Made by a program: the position numbers and the translations under genes. Positions 1 through 22,612 of a stretch of DNA of 60,000 bases are shown piece by piece. How positions within the stretch are numbered: the first letter of the stretch is position 1; every line of letters begins with the position of its first letter. The stretch comes from Nematostella vectensis. Lineage: Eukaryota; Cnidaria; Anthozoa; Actiniaria; Edwardsiidae. The stretch covers positions 6,124,741 through 6,184,740 of the forward strand of contig NC_064038.1 of the NCBI RefSeq assembly GCF_932526225.1. Direction: 5' to 3'. The notes under the pieces were generated by a model, which had not been told where the DNA came from, searched no databases, and was given only the letters and a program-made list of their open reading frames with translations.

Positions 1-1167
1 CATCCTTACTTTGATATTCGAGACGAGCTAACTGTCCAAGAAGAACTCATCTTTAAAGGCCAACAGTTGGTGGTTCCTAGAGCCCTGAGGAAGGAGCTTA
101 TGGAAAAGACACACTCATCCCACATCGGTATAGAAGGCTGCATAAGACGAGCAAGAGACACGTTTTTCTGGCCGCGGATGACTGTCGAGTTGAAGGAGTA
201 CATCACAAAATGCGAAGTATGTTTGACTCATCGCAGTGGCCAACGAAAGGAGCCAATTCTCCAACATGAGTTTGTCGCTCGACCTTGGGGAAAGGTCTCA
301 GCTGACCTCTGTGAGCTCGACAACCGAACACTGCTAGTGGTCAGTGACTACTTCAGCAACTACATAGAAGTGGCCCGGCTTAACACAGTGACGTCACGAG
401 CAATAATAAAGGAGCTGAAGGCAATATTTGCCAGGTTTGGCATCCCAGACACCCTTATAACCGACAATGGACCGCAGTTCGCATCAGCGGAGTTTAGTGT
501 ATTTGCCAAGACCTGGATGTTCGAACACAAGACGTCATCCCCAAGATATGCCCAAGCAAATGGGAAAGCGGAAAATGCTGTACAGACAGTAAAGAGGCTG
601 TTTAAAAAATGCAAGACATCCGGGGGGTCAGAATTCCAAGCACTTCTCGACTGGCGGAATACTCCGACTGCTGGAATCGGAACTAGCCCGGCCCAGCGCC
701 TTTTCGGACGTCGATGCAAAACACTTCTCCCTGTGGCTGGTTCCCTACTACAGCCTAGCTACAACACTGAAGAGGACACCAGGAAGTTGATAGGTACCAA
801 GCAACGCCAGAAGTTTTATTACGATAAGCACAGCAAGCCCCTGGAGCCCATCGCTGTCGGCGAAACTGTGCGCATGAAGCTACCAGGACAAGACACGTGG
901 ACGCCTGGTACGTGTTTAGGTCAAGCCGGACCTAGGAGCTACAACGTCGAGACTGAAGGTACCACCTACCGACGAAACCGCCGACAGTTGATCAGCACTG
1001 GAGAAACAAACAGCCAAGTACCTGATGTTCTGGAATCACCAGAACCCGATGATGCTCAGCAGCAACCCAGCCAGGTTGCCCTGCCACCAGATTCTTCACA
1101 GGCTATAACAAGGCCTCGGCGGGAGGTGAAGCCTCCTGCATGGCTCAAAGACTATGTGCCAAAATAA
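1..1167 (+). CDS. Gypsy pol: integrase region (partial)
   Basis: The frame is open from base 1, so the protein begins outside the window. Visible in order: an H2C2 integrase zinc finger (HSSHIG, then KCEVCLTH), then the rve catalytic core with first Asp in SADLCELD, second Asp in TDNGPQF and Glu in GKAENA, giving the D,D,E triad. A basic C-terminal tail ending in a PRREVKPPAWLKDYV-type motif follows. This is the integrase of a K02A2.6-like Gypsy element, which inserts retrotransposon cDNA into the host genome. No stop or frameshift interrupts the visible 388 codons. RNase H and reverse transcriptase would lie to the left. The minus-strand frames here are shadows. Confidence 0.9.
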   Translation, partial: HPYFDIRDELTVQEELIFKGQQLVVPRALRKELMEKTHSSHIGIEGCIRRARDTFFWPRMTVELKEYITKCEVCLTHRSGQRKEPILQHEFVARPWGKVSADLCELDNRTLLVVSDYFSNYIEVARLNTVTSRAIIKELKAIFARFGIPDTLITDNGPQFASAEFSVFAKTWMFEHKTSSPRYAQANGKAENAVQTVKRLFKKCKTSGGSEFQALLDWRNTPTAGIGTSPAQRLFGRRCKTLLPVAGSLLQPSYNTEEDTRKLIGTKQRQKFYYDKHSKPLEPIAVGETVRMKLPGQDTWTPGTCLGQAGPRSYNVETEGTTYRRNRRQLISTGETNSQVPDVLESPEPDDAQQQPSQVALPPDSSQAITRPRREVKPPAWLKDYVPK

Positions 1168-1302
1168 CATTGAAACTGTTAGGACACTGAACATTAGTAT
1201 AATCCATCGTATGATTTTAGTTGTAAAATTTCGATTTTTACCCTTTGATTATTATAATGTTGTTTTAACCAACCATTAGCGTTACTGTTAAAAGAGGGAA
1301 GA

Positions 1303-1471
1303 TGTGACAAGTTGCGTGACAGAGCACGTGCTCAGAACGTGACCCAGGACCCTCATCAGATTGTGCAAGACTCATGGCTCGTTTCACCGTTGAATAAACG
1401 TCTACAAAACTTCTTATTATCCTCTTCTTACACCTTCTCTGCCAATCCTGGGTTTACGCGCCTCTATAACA
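1303..1471 (+). repeat. 3' LTR of the Gypsy element
   Basis: Begins TGTGACAAG directly after the purine tract and ends TATAACA, giving the usual TG..CA ends. It holds AATAAA at 1393-1398. At 169 bp it is short for an LTR. The partner LTR is outside the window. Confidence 0.65.
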
Positions 1472-2495
1472 TAATTAGAATGAATCTTTGATTTTATATT
1501 TTTCGCGTAAATATTATCAAGATCATTAAACAAGAATGTGAACAAGAAATAAGATTGATACCTGTGTCAGTGTGTATATATCTACCGCCATATCTCCACC
1601 ACATTCAAAGAATAAATAATTCATCCCGTTCAAAACTGCGCGCCAAGCCGCCACCTTGAAGTCTTAAAAACCGCTGACTCTTTTCAGCGTTAGGCTCAAG
1701 GAACACAGGTTACCCAGCAAATGTTGGCTAATGTTTTTTATCCAATTGGCGGAAAGTCGAGGCGAGATTTATTTGGTCATTGGATGGTTTTTATTTCACT
1801 TTTGCTATATGTCGATCCAACGCTTGACTTTCATCGTCGGTTATAACTTTACAAGTAGAAAACAACCATACTGATTTTCATCTTTCATCAAAACATAGTA
1901 GAAGTCTAGAACCATAGTTAGAGTCTCCTCTATTACTATGATCAAAATGTCAAAATGACTGTAAAATGCTTCGGACACCCTGTGGTTCCCCAACTGTGAG
2001 TCCTGGCGTATAACCAATTAGCCAATCAGATTTAAGCTACGTTGAAAAGATGGCGGACTTCGTCATTCGTAGTTGTTTTAGACGAAAGTTAAAAACTTGT
2101 TATTTTTCTAACCAAAACCAAGGATTGCTGCAAAAAGAGCCCTGGGATTGATCAACAGCACATTGTTTTCTTGGATAAATGTTATTTGAAACAGACAGGG
2201 ATAAAACAAAGAATTGAAACACAGAATACGATTGATTCGAACGAAGTGATGTCAACATCAACAATAACATCAACAGAAAAATAACGTTTTCCAAGTATAA
2301 ATTGCGGTACGTACCGAGTTTAAGAAGATACAAGAATTAATGCATTTGGCGTTATTCTGTTACTTGCGAAAAAATGTCCATCAGACTGAAAGTACGCTTC
2401 AAATAAGTGGGCTGGGCCGTTCTATGTTTGTGACTTCTGAAGTTACAAAGTATATTATTTTTTATCGTTGTTCGTTTTAAAAACGTTAAATTAAA
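1472..2495 (+). promoter_or_regulatory. DCAF12 upstream region with AAGATGGCGG motif
   Basis: About 1 kb between the LTR and the DCAF12 start codon, with no long reading frame. AAGATGGCGGA at 2047 matches the YY1 consensus, which in animals often lies at or just downstream of housekeeping transcription starts. It is 449 bp upstream of the ATG, so a long 5' UTR or an unseen 5' intron is implied. An in-frame TAA lies 9 bp before ATG 2496, which fixes that ATG as the start unless an upstream coding exon splices in. Confidence 0.4.
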
Positions 2496-13297
<10,802 letters not shown>

Positions 13298-13568
13298 TGA
13301 ATAGGCCAGGGCAGCGTTATAGGAATCAGTTTATCAGAGATAAAGACTTCAGTGTGTTGTCATTCATACATACATCTAAAAACCTGATTGAAGTATTAGG
13401 GGTATCAACTTCTCGGTTCTTATGTGATGGTAACTCTTGATAGTTCTCGCTGGAATCCGTGATATTTTATTAGATAATATAAATAATATCTAAGTTATAT
13501 ATTTTTAAAGAACAAGAAAATGAGGTACAAGCCATGATATTTTGTTCCTGACTATGTATTGTAATAAA
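13298..13568 (+). terminator. DCAF12 3' UTR and polyadenylation signal
   Basis: After the TAG at 13295-13297 the sequence is AT-rich, with AATAAA at 13563-13568, the likely poly(A) signal. This places the mRNA end at about 13580, overlapping the tail of the convergent minus-strand gene. Confidence 0.5.
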
Positions 13569-13721
13569 CTAAGTTTCTTTGCGTCTCGAGTCTGTTGTAT
13601 GATTTGACAAGAGCGTCCATTTCACGGCAAATGCGTCTTTCGCGCGTCCGTACAATAGAATGTAGTCGATAAGCTGCGGTCTTTACTGCCTTTGCTTGCT
13701 GCTCTATCATGTGCGTTGACA
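13552..13721 (-). CDS. Probable last exon of the minus-strand RING gene
   Basis: Read on the minus strand, a good acceptor (TTTATTCTCAG) ends at 13722 and the frame stays open to the TAG at 13552-13554. The charged, helix-prone segment IEQQAKAVKTAAYRLHSIV followed by TRERRICREMDALVKSY could be a coiled coil, as often follows the RING in TRIM-like proteins. The acceptor phase (1) matches the donor phase of the RING exon upstream, so the two could splice directly. No B-box is visible between them. It overlaps the end of the DCAF12 transcript on the other strand. I am unsure this exon is real. Confidence 0.35.
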
Positions 13722-13739
13722 CTGAGAATAAACAAAGCA

Positions 13740-14303
13740 ATAATATGTTTCTGTGGGATACACATTCGTGTCTATCTCTCTGTTTGTGCCCCTATTTAGC
13801 CAAACAAATGTTTTGGCGGGAATTTCAGTTTGTTTGTGACTAGCGAGTCATATTCATTCCAAGGTAATTTTGTAATGAATCACCACCACCACCTAGCATG
13901 CGCAAGCAGACGCCTGGTAGCCGCTCGTCCAAAAAGCTTTCTTTCTTGCAACCAAATAGATTACAGAATCGTTTACATGGCTATTCTGGGTCTGTTTGAT
14001 TCGTTTCGCTTTTTGAGCTGTATTTAAAAAAACTTGCTAATTGTGGGGAGAGGTGTGAGGACAAGTAATGTCATGCCGAAGTTAAAAAAATGGGTATCCC
14101 ATAATTAATGCAAAAAATCCCAAAAAGTTGAAAAACCTTTGCCTGGCGGCAAGATGTGCAATAATAGATAACAAAAAGCCTCCAAGGTGTGTTTGGAGGC
14201 CATGGAAATAGGTATTTATTTGTGTCTTGAGTTGTATTTGCTTTTTTTTTCTTTTTGTGATATTTTGAGCGTTTTGTTGAGAAGGTCTGTTTTTCCTTGT
14301 TCG
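13740..14303. other. Intergenic or intronic stretch, nothing recognised
   Basis: No convincing exon, RNA gene or element seen. It would be intron of the minus-strand RING gene if the exon pairing proposed here is right. Confidence 0.5.
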
Positions 14304-14304
14304 A

Positions 14305-14587
14305 TTTGATATATTTCTAAGAACCCGAGCTATTATTTGATATATTTCTAAGAACCCGAGCTATTGTTTGATATGTTTCTAAGAACCCGAGCTATTATTT
14401 GATATATTTCTAAGAACCCGAGCTATTATTTGATATGTTTCTAAGAACCCGAGCTATTATTTGATATATTTCTAAGAACCCGAGCTATTATTTGATATAT
14501 TTCTAAGAACCCGAGCTATTATTTGATATATTTCTAAGAACCCGAGCTATTATTTGATATGTTTCTAAGAACCCGAGCTATTATTTG
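14305..14587. repeat. 31-bp minisatellite, about 9 copies
   Basis: Nine nearly identical copies of a unit containing TTTCTAAGAACCCGAGCTAT and TTGATATA or TTGATATG. The only common variation is A/G in that last motif and one A/G in the spacer. It lies between the two proposed exons of the minus-strand RING gene. Confidence 0.95.
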
Positions 14588-14789
14588 GGTGTAGTATTAT
14601 TCACCTTGGTTGGATAAACCTCTCGACTATTTATCGCTTAGACTGACGCCTGGTGATTATCTTGATCTCGTTGCATTTACAAACAGCCCCCCGTCCCCGT
14701 ATTCCCCCCTTGATTTATTTTCTCTGAGCTATAAGAGAAGCTGCTCATTTGACCTCTGTAAACCGTGGCGGCTTGCTGAGGCTTTTGTT

Positions 14790-15161
14790 TCATTTGATAC
14801 CTGGATGTCTTTTTCGATGTCTGGCGCTCGTCATCCCCTCCGAACTATGAACATCGACGAGCCTTCGGATCACACTGTTCAGCGGTAGCCCTTTCACGCC
14901 TCTTCTTGGGACGGCAGTCTTTTTGCGACACAGTGGACAATGAATGTACTTGGATCGCTTTGATAGCATTTTGTGAAGGCATTCCTTACAGAAGCTATGT
15001 AGACATGCTGTTAATGTCCTTGGGTCGCTGAATACTTCGTAACAGACCGAACACCGAAGTTCGTCATTAAGTGCTCTCTGAAGTTTTTTGAGTGAGGACT
15101 GCTTTGATACTCGAAGAGTTTTGCTTTTAATTATTGGTGGAGTAGCTTGACTTGGCCTTGC
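14790..15161 (-). CDS. RING-finger exon of a minus-strand E3-ligase-like gene
   Basis: On the minus strand an acceptor (ATTATTTCAG) ends at 15162 and opens a frame with no ATG, so earlier exons must exist to the right. The frame encodes a C3HC4 RING: CSVC, then CLHSFCKEC, then CPLC, with spacing typical of TRIM or RNF proteins, followed by RGVKGLPLNSVIRRLVD, a post-RING pattern common in TRIM-like proteins. It ends either at a donor at 14800/14801 (CCAG then GTATCA, phase 1) or at a TGA at 14790-14792. Such domains recruit E2 enzymes for ubiquitin transfer. No upstream exon could be identified with confidence. Confidence 0.75.
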   Translation of the reverse strand, partial: ARPSQATPPIIKSKTLRVSKQSSLKKLQRALNDELRCSVCYEVFSDPRTLTACLHSFCKECLHKMLSKRSKYIHCPLCRKKTAVPRRGVKGLPLNSVIRRLVDVHSSEGMTSARHRKRHPGIK

Positions 15162-15699
15162 CTGAAATAATGTGAAAACATGAAATTAATACGGGCGCTT
15201 CGTACTAATATGCGTCAACCCGGAACCAAATAATGCATATGTCAGTCGTCATTTTGTTGTTAATCAGTGGAGCAGTGTTTATTAAATACCCTAAGGGGTG
15301 GAAGGAAGATATTGGGGAAGGGCTCTGAAAATTGTAAGCACCCAAAGGAAGAGCTAAGTTGTCGTCTAAACACGCTTCAATTGACCTTTTCACTTCTACA
15401 CGACGAAAGAAAGAGTTGACCAGTTTACTTATGTTTATGTTTCAGTATTCGCCAGTTACTTATTTATGAAAAAGAAATTTTGCCATTCACTATTTGCCTT
15501 TGTTTTAAATCAACACAGGGTTGAGAGAGTATGTTGAACGCCTCTGTGAAACAGAGTAGTTGCGCTGACGTATCGAGCGTTGGCCCTTGTTTGGAGCAAC
15601 ATTCTTCTCCAACCTTGTGTTTCTTTATATTTTGTCTACACCACGCAGCCAAAAATACAAGAAATGTATGAGACATTATCTAAAATACAAGAGAAAATG

Positions 15700-16270
15700 C
15701 CTTGAAAGGACCTTTTGGGCCCCCTCCTGTTAAAAATCCTGGCTACGCCGCTGACGCCTACGTGGGCTATCTTCAAGATATATGCATTCTTATGTACAAG
15801 GTTAAACATAAATTGTGCCCTAAATATATTTGCAATATTTTTAGTAGTAATCCCAGTTCATATAATCTAATGCAATCTGATTCTGCAATGCCAAGGTTTA
15901 ACTCTGTTAAAATGCAGTAAACATTCGATCAGGTCATTGGCCCCAAACTATGGTCAAAAATAAGATTAATAGGAATGCCCCATCCCTCACAATCAACAAC
16001 ATAAGAAAGCTGAGTAATCTAGATGCGTTGATAGATGATGGGTGCAGAAGTTGTGCTCTCTGCTCTTCTTAAAGATTAATGTTTTCTCGATGTATATAGC
16101 CACCTGTACATAGCCCGGTTACACTCAGATATACTATATTTTATTCAAATATAGCTTTTAATAGTTAGCGATTTATTTATTTCAATCTATTTTTGTTGTC
16201 CCCGTATTAGTGGGGGAGTTTTTCTCCCCAGCTAGGTGGTTCTGACATGTTAATTAAGTTTCTGTCTATC
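15700..16270 (+). mobile_element. 5'-truncated LINE, 3' end
   Basis: A short frame (about 15800-15920) ends in a pattern typical of the C-terminus of a CR1/L2-like reverse transcriptase ORF (KHKLCPKYICNIF, SDSAMPRFNSVK). Homology appears to run on past a stop to about 15995 (GPKLWSKI in the next frame). It is followed by a 3' UTR with the small hairpin GGGGGAGTTTTTCTCCCC near 16212, a form common at LINE 3' ends. It is a dead fragment. Confidence 0.55.
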
Positions 16271-17815
16271 TTTCTAGTTTCGACAGCTTGTCTGTAGATT
16301 TTCTATTTATACAACCTTTACCTTTCTTTCGTAGCCTTTTGTATTTGTTTTCTTGGAAATTTTAAGGGCATGTCTCTCTAGAGAAGTAGTTTTATTTGGA
16401 TATGTTTGAGCCATTGCAGCAGCGCAGATTGTAGAATCCGTCCATTGCGCAACAATAGGCCATTCCAGCTATAAGTTTGTGCGTGCATTACCATAGAAAC
16501 CTACCTCAACTACCAGAATGCAGTGCGCGCATTTTTAAGCTTGCACCAAACGACGCGCGCGTTGCATGACTGAAGTCAGCCTTTCGTACCTTGACTCAAT
16601 CGATTCAACCCTACGGTTGTGTCTGTTTTCGCCAGAGCACGCGCATACGTTTTTCAGCTCTGTCACTTTGGGTGCCAGCAGCATGTCGTGCCCAGGCTTA
16701 ACATAATAGACCGAGCGCTCTCCGGTCGGCCTTTTTTCGCCGCGCTTTCGGCTTCAAGGCGGTGCGAGAACCCAGGATATCTGGGTGGCCAAATGTGAGC
16801 TACTTCATTTCGCAATTTTTTGTCTGCGAATTACTGCGCAGAATAAGCAAAGAGAAAGGGAAAATGCACTATAAAAAGCATTGTTTCCAATATGTTTTTC
16901 GTGCATTTTGATACCCGCTTAAATTTGCATTGCTTGTCTCTCCTCTGCTCCTAAAATTCCTTTTTATACACCTCAACAACAATTTTTATTCTTGTTTAAA
17001 CACTTTAATAGTGAGTTTCGGCCAATTTTAAACTCTATTATAGCTTTCTGGCCTCTCTACGGAGCTCTGCACTCAGTGAAGTGATGAAATGACGAATGAC
17101 AGCTTGCCTAAGATACATCCAGAACTTAATACCATTATATTCACACGGATAGTGTGGTTATTAAGACTGGAATTTCACAAATAAAAGCTTGAAAGTCTTC
17201 ATAATCATGAATCATGTAGTAAATCTTATTCCAGTAGTGACAAGGGTTTCTTGAGTGACATGATTTCTGAACATTTCCGTGAAGAATTGAAGTTCGTTCA
17301 TCTAAAAATATCGTAAATCAAAGAAAAAATAAAGGCCTTCTTGTATTAAAATACATAACATAGACTCTAAAAATGCCTAGGTATTCAATCTCACCGAATG
17401 CAGAGAAAAAAAAGAATTTTTAGGAGTCAGCTCGATGCATCTTGAATGAACTCCAAATTCGCCGTCTCCCTTAATTATTTATATAACATTTAGATAACTT
17501 AACAGATACAAGGACACCATCCTACGAGTAGAGCATTGTGATCATGGAGCTACGAGGAGCAGCTAAAAAGATAAAAAACAGGTGGCGAACGAAGTAAAGA
17601 AGTGCAGAGGGAAAAAAGTTTGTTGTGAACTAGGTCGCGAGGTGCCCATACCAAATATGGCGCGATGAACCATATATGGATGCTTGATTTACAAGCTAAC
17701 CCAATCTAAAAATAGCTTTCACGGACGACATCATGGGCCACGGTAATTCGTTCTCTTATATCATGGTCTCTTGGTATTTGTCATCCGATTTGCACCTTTG
17801 AAAGTTCAATGATAA
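16271..17815. other. Intergenic, no gene recognised
   Basis: AT-rich with a more CpG-containing patch at about 16500-16790. That patch contains a small hairpin, GACCGAGCGCTCTCCGGTCGG near 16710, and looks like old interspersed repeat. I see no exon or RNA gene that I can support. Confidence 0.4.
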
Positions 17816-18130
17816 TCTTTGGCGAATTTTCGTGATTTGAAGAAGATTGACAATAAAAAAGATTACTGTTTTTTTTTTTACTAATGGGATCTGTCCTACT
17901 GGAAAGTTTGCCAGGAAGAATTATCACAAAGCCATAGAAAAGTACACATCGTCAACTATTGTGTCTAGCCTCCAAAAAATATAAGATACTAAGGGCGTTT
18001 CATTATGTACTTGTATGACGCCTACTAGAAACAAGAAAAGGTTACTAGGCGCTTTTCAGAAAGATCAATGAAAATCATGCCGAAGGTTCGTGATTTAAAG
18101 AAGTTCAACAATAAAATAGATAAACATTGT

Positions 18131-18880
18131 TTTTTTCTAACTTAGAGGTATATGTCCTACTGGCAAAAAGAGATAAATATTGTTTTTCTAACTTAGAGGA
18201 ATCTGTCCTACTGGTAAAAAGGGATAAATATTGTTTTTCTAACTTAGAGGAATCTGTCCTACTGGTAAAAAGAGATGAATATTGTTTTTCTAACTTAGAG
18301 GAATCTGTCCTACTGGTAAAAAGAGATAAATACTGTTTTTCTAACTTAGAGGAATCTGTTCTACTGGCAAAAAGAGATAAATATTGTTTTTCTAACTTAG
18401 AGGAATCTGTCCTACTGGTAAAAAGAGATAAATATTGTTTTTCTAACTTAGAGGAATCTGTCCTACTGGCAAAAAGAGATAAATATTGTTTTTCTAACTT
18501 AGAGGAATCTGTCCTACTGGCAAAAAGAGATAAATATTGTTTTTCTAACTTAGAGGAATCTGTCCTACTGGCACAAAGAGATAAATATTGTTTTTCTAAC
18601 TTAGAGGAATCTGTCCTACTGGTAAAAAGAGATAAATATTGTTTTTCTAACTTAGAGGAATCTGTCCTACTGGTAAAAAGAGATAAATATTGTTTTTCTA
18701 GCTTAGAGGAATCTGTCCTACTGGCAAAAAGAGATAAATATTGTTTTTCTAACTCAGAGAAATCTGTCCTACTGGTAAAAAGAGATAAATATTGTTTTTC
18801 TAACTTAGAGGAATCTGTCCTACTGGCAAAAAGAGATAAATATTGTTTTTCTAACTTAGAGAAATCTGTCCTACTGGCAA
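18131..18880. repeat. 51-bp minisatellite array 1, about 15 copies
   Basis: Unit of the type CTAACTTAGAGGAATCTGTC plus CTACTGGCAAAAAGAGATAA plus ATATTGTTTTT. The unit length is 17 codons with no stop in one frame on each strand, so frames of over 250 residues appear on both strands. The variants alternate between GGCAAAAAG and GGTAAAAAG. Confidence 0.96.
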
Positions 18881-21144
18881 ACCTCCCAGGAAGAACAATC
18901 ACAAAGCCATAAAAAATACTCATCGTAAACAATCGTTTCTATTCTTCAAAAATATAAAATACTTAAGGAGTTTCTCAGTGTACATTTATAACACCTACTA
19001 GAAACAAGAAAGGTTAAGCGCTACTCAAACAGGGTATTCTAAAAGTCAACATTATTTTGCGCTAAGAAAAGTGTACCAGGCTGTTAAATAAGTAATATAA
19101 AATCATAACTTTCTATTGTTCTGATTCTTGATGTGCTACTGCCCTGAGTATTAATTATTTACACTTTATAATTCGATACCGTTTCTCATTGGTTATTTCT
19201 TTACACGGTTGAGCTTGAAGCATGTAGGTTGCATGTAGGTTACATGGCAAGACTGTGTTAGGGTAAGGTGTACAGCCCGTCTGACAAGCGAGAAGTCCAA
19301 GCTACTTACAAAATATTGCGATTCAAGGCTGCAGGTAAGAAACCATGAAACTTCCTTAATGGGTCACTTTGAAAAGTTATCTTTTTGTTTCAAAATTTTC
19401 ATGCAAGGCGGGTAGGGCCAAAAGAGATTATATGATTTTACGATTTTTCGAGCTTCGACTGCTGATTTGCATTTTATCTTTCCTTTTCATTTAGTATGTA
19501 CAGTGCGATTTTATAAAACCAAATCATGGATTAAAGAGAAATCCTTCATTGTGCGTCCCAAAAAGCTGACGTGTGTTTTTCCACGATATTTCTAATCGTT
19601 AAAGTTTGCTCTGCTTAATTTCCTGGCCTATCAAAGATGATCAAAATTTACAAACAAATTTGACTAAATTAGTCTGCGTTGAATCATAGCTTTAGGTAAG
19701 TTTTCTCGAAGATAGAGTTTATAGTACTAGTAAAAGTCTTAGGTCCCATCCAAGGGAAAAAGAATAATAAAAACAGTGCTGGATTGCGCTAGAATTATAC
19801 AAGACAAAGGCAGATATTGTTTCTTTTCGTAAAATAAGCATTATTTTCGTAACCGCATACATATATACTCTGGGGAGTCGTTTTCGGCATTTTTACATGA
19901 AAGGAAACAAATAATAGGACAGCGGCAGGTAAATGTATCACGCCAACTGAGTGTAAACTCTTTCTCTTTTTAATTCCTAGTCTTTGTGTTTCAAATTAAT
20001 AGTGCGGCTCTTTTCAAAAGTCTATGGGAAACACACCGATGTCTGTGAAATGCAAAAAACATATTAAGTAAAATTCCGACTATTGGATTTTATCATGACC
20101 TTTTGAAAATGAGATAAAAATCGTAGTGAATCATTACTATCACCTGAGACAACAAGGAACTTAGCTTATTTATACTCTTTTTGGAAGGCGTACAATTCCA
20201 AAAAAAGTTTTCGATAACGGGGTGAAGCATGACTTACTAAGGGTACAAATAACTAGTTTTAAACAAACCATAGCCATGGCAACAGGATCTACCCCATCCA
20301 GCCTTATTTATTACTCCAGGTCTAACATATCAAATCGAAGCTGTTCGACAAACTCAAGCCTGTCAGAAAGAAAGAATAGTCAATATCCTAGATCTTAATT
20401 ATGGTGTGATTATGATTTTCCGATGACAAATCGGCGTAAACGGATTAAAATTAGTCCGCGAAGTGATGAAGTTTAGTTCAGCAGTTTATTGACTTCTAAT
20501 CTAGCAGGTGGCGCATGTCTCAGTTTTAGAACCATAAAATCAAAAGTCTTTTTTCTTCTGATAAGTTTACAAAAGAATTCAATTTGGTTTTCTGCTTACT
20601 CATTATGAAATATTGATGAGATTAGATTCTGGAGAACATAGTTTTGACATTTGAAGGATAGGAGGTCTAACATGCATAGCAACATTATCAATAGAAGTAG
20701 AGAGGATTCGTAACGAAAGAAAAACCATCGATTACTCTGCATTTCTACTAGATAACACGAGTGAACATCGAAGGGTCGAGGTAAGAGAATACTTTTTAGT
20801 TTAAAAACTCAAAAAGAGAGTTTTGATTTCGCTTGAGCACACCTTTGTTTATTTTGAGCTCCGTCAAACTTTCTTTTAGCCGCCCAAAATATATTACTAA
20901 GCTTTATGTCTTGAAAAAAGGCGAAAATGTTCGCGATCCCAAAAGGTCAAGTTGTTTCTATATTTGGACGGGACGTGTAAATTAGTGATTTTTGTTCATA
21001 TTAAAACCCTAGGTAGAATAAATGATTCCAAAACTGTTCTATCCATTTTGTATGTAGTGTGCTTTTTATATTTTTTTTTAGCCGATGATATCTGAATTTA
21101 ATATGTTCTTCAGCAACCTACAAAACCAGATGGTCGCAAACACA

Positions 21145-22612
21145 ATATTGTTTTTCTAACTTAGTGAAATCTGTCCTACTGGCAAAAAAAATTAATATTG
21201 TTTTTCTAACTTAGAGGAATCTGTCTTACTGGTAAAAAGAGATAAATATTGTTTTTCTAACTTAGAGGAATCTGTCCTACTGGCAAAATAAGATAAATAT
21301 TGTTTTTCTAACTTAGAGGAATCTGTCCTACTGGCAAAAAGAGATAAATATTGTTTTTCTAACTTAGAGGAATCTGTCCTACTGGTAAAAAGAGATAAAT
21401 ATTGTTTTTCTAACTTAGAGGAATCCGTCCTACTGGTAAAAAGAGATAAATATTGTTTTTCTAACTTAGAGGAATCTGTCCTACTGGCAAAAAGAGATAA
21501 ATATTGTTTTTCTAACTTAGAGGAATCTGTCTTACTGGTAAAAAGAGATAAATATTGTTTTTCTAACTCAGAGGAATCTGTCCTACTGGTAAAAAGAGGT
21601 AAATATTGTTTTTCTAACTTAGAGGAATCTGTCCTACTGGCAAAAAGAGATAAATATTGTTTTTCTAATTTAGAGGAATCTGTCCTACTGGTAAAAAGAG
21701 ATAAATATTGTTTTTCTAACTTAGAGGAATCCGTCCTACTGGTAAAAAGAGATAAATATTTTTTTTCTAACTTAGTGAAATCTGTCCTACTGGTAAAAAG
21801 AGATAAATATTGTTTTTTTTAACTTAGAGGAATCTGTCCTACTGGCAAAAAGAGATAAATATTGTTTTTCTAACTTAGTAAAATCTGTCCTACTGGTAAA
21901 AAGAGATAAATATTGTTTTTCTAACTTAGAGGAATCTGTCTTACTGGTAAAAAGAGATAAATATTGTTTTTCTAACTTAGAGGAATCTGTCCTACTGGCA
22001 AAATAAGATAAATATTGTTTTTCTAACTTAGAGGAATCTGTCCTACTGGCAAAAAGAGATAAATATTGTTTTTCTAACTTAGAGGAATCTGTCCTACTGG
22101 CAAAAAGAGATAAATATTGTTTTTCTAACTTAGAGGAATCTGTCCTACTGGTAAAAAGAGATAAATATTGTTTTTCTAACTTAGAGGAATCCGTCCTACT
22201 GGTAAAAAGAGATAAATATTGTTTTTCTAACTTAGAGGAATCTGTCCTACTGGCAAAAAGAGATAAATATTGTTTTTCTAATTTAGAGGAATCTGTCCTA
22301 CTGGTAAAAAGAGATAAATATTGTTTTTCTAACTTAGAGGAATCCGTCCTACTGGTAAAAAGAGATAAATATTTTTTTTCTAACTTAGTGAAATCTGTCC
22401 TACTGGTAAAAAGAGATAAATATTGTTTTTCTAACTTAGAGGAATCTGTCCTACTGGCAAAAAGAGATAAATATTGTTTTTCTAACTTAGTAAAATCTGT
22501 CCTACTGGTAAAAAGAGATAAATATTGTTTTTCTAACTTAGTGAAATCTGTCCTACTGGTAAAAAGAGATAAATATTGTTTTTCTAACTTAGAGGAATCT
22601 GTCCTACTGGCA
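21145..22612. repeat. 51-bp minisatellite array 2, about 29 copies
   Basis: The same unit as the array at 18131 but twice as long. Part of the array is itself duplicated: the run containing the ATAAATATTTTTTTTCTAAC variant occurs near 21755 and again near 22368, about 610 bp apart. This expansion explains the length difference between the two 3.7-kb copies. Confidence 0.96.

Larger units (their letters stand above)
1..1471 (+). mobile_element. Gypsy-type LTR retrotransposon, 3' part
   Basis: The right-hand end of a Gypsy/Ty3 element entering from the left edge. It contains the end of pol (1-1167), a short untranslated stretch, a purine tract AAAAGAGGGAAGA ending at 1302, and one LTR (1303-1471). 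The left LTR and gag lie outside the window, so neither the target-site duplication nor LTR identity can be checked. The pol frame is open from base 1 to its stop, so this copy may be fairly young. Confidence 0.85.

Noticed and set aside
18105-18932. Long open frames on both strands across the 51-bp array
   Set aside because: The unit is 17 codons without stops on either strand, so openness follows from the repeat. There is no start context, no non-repeat domain, and both strands are equally open.
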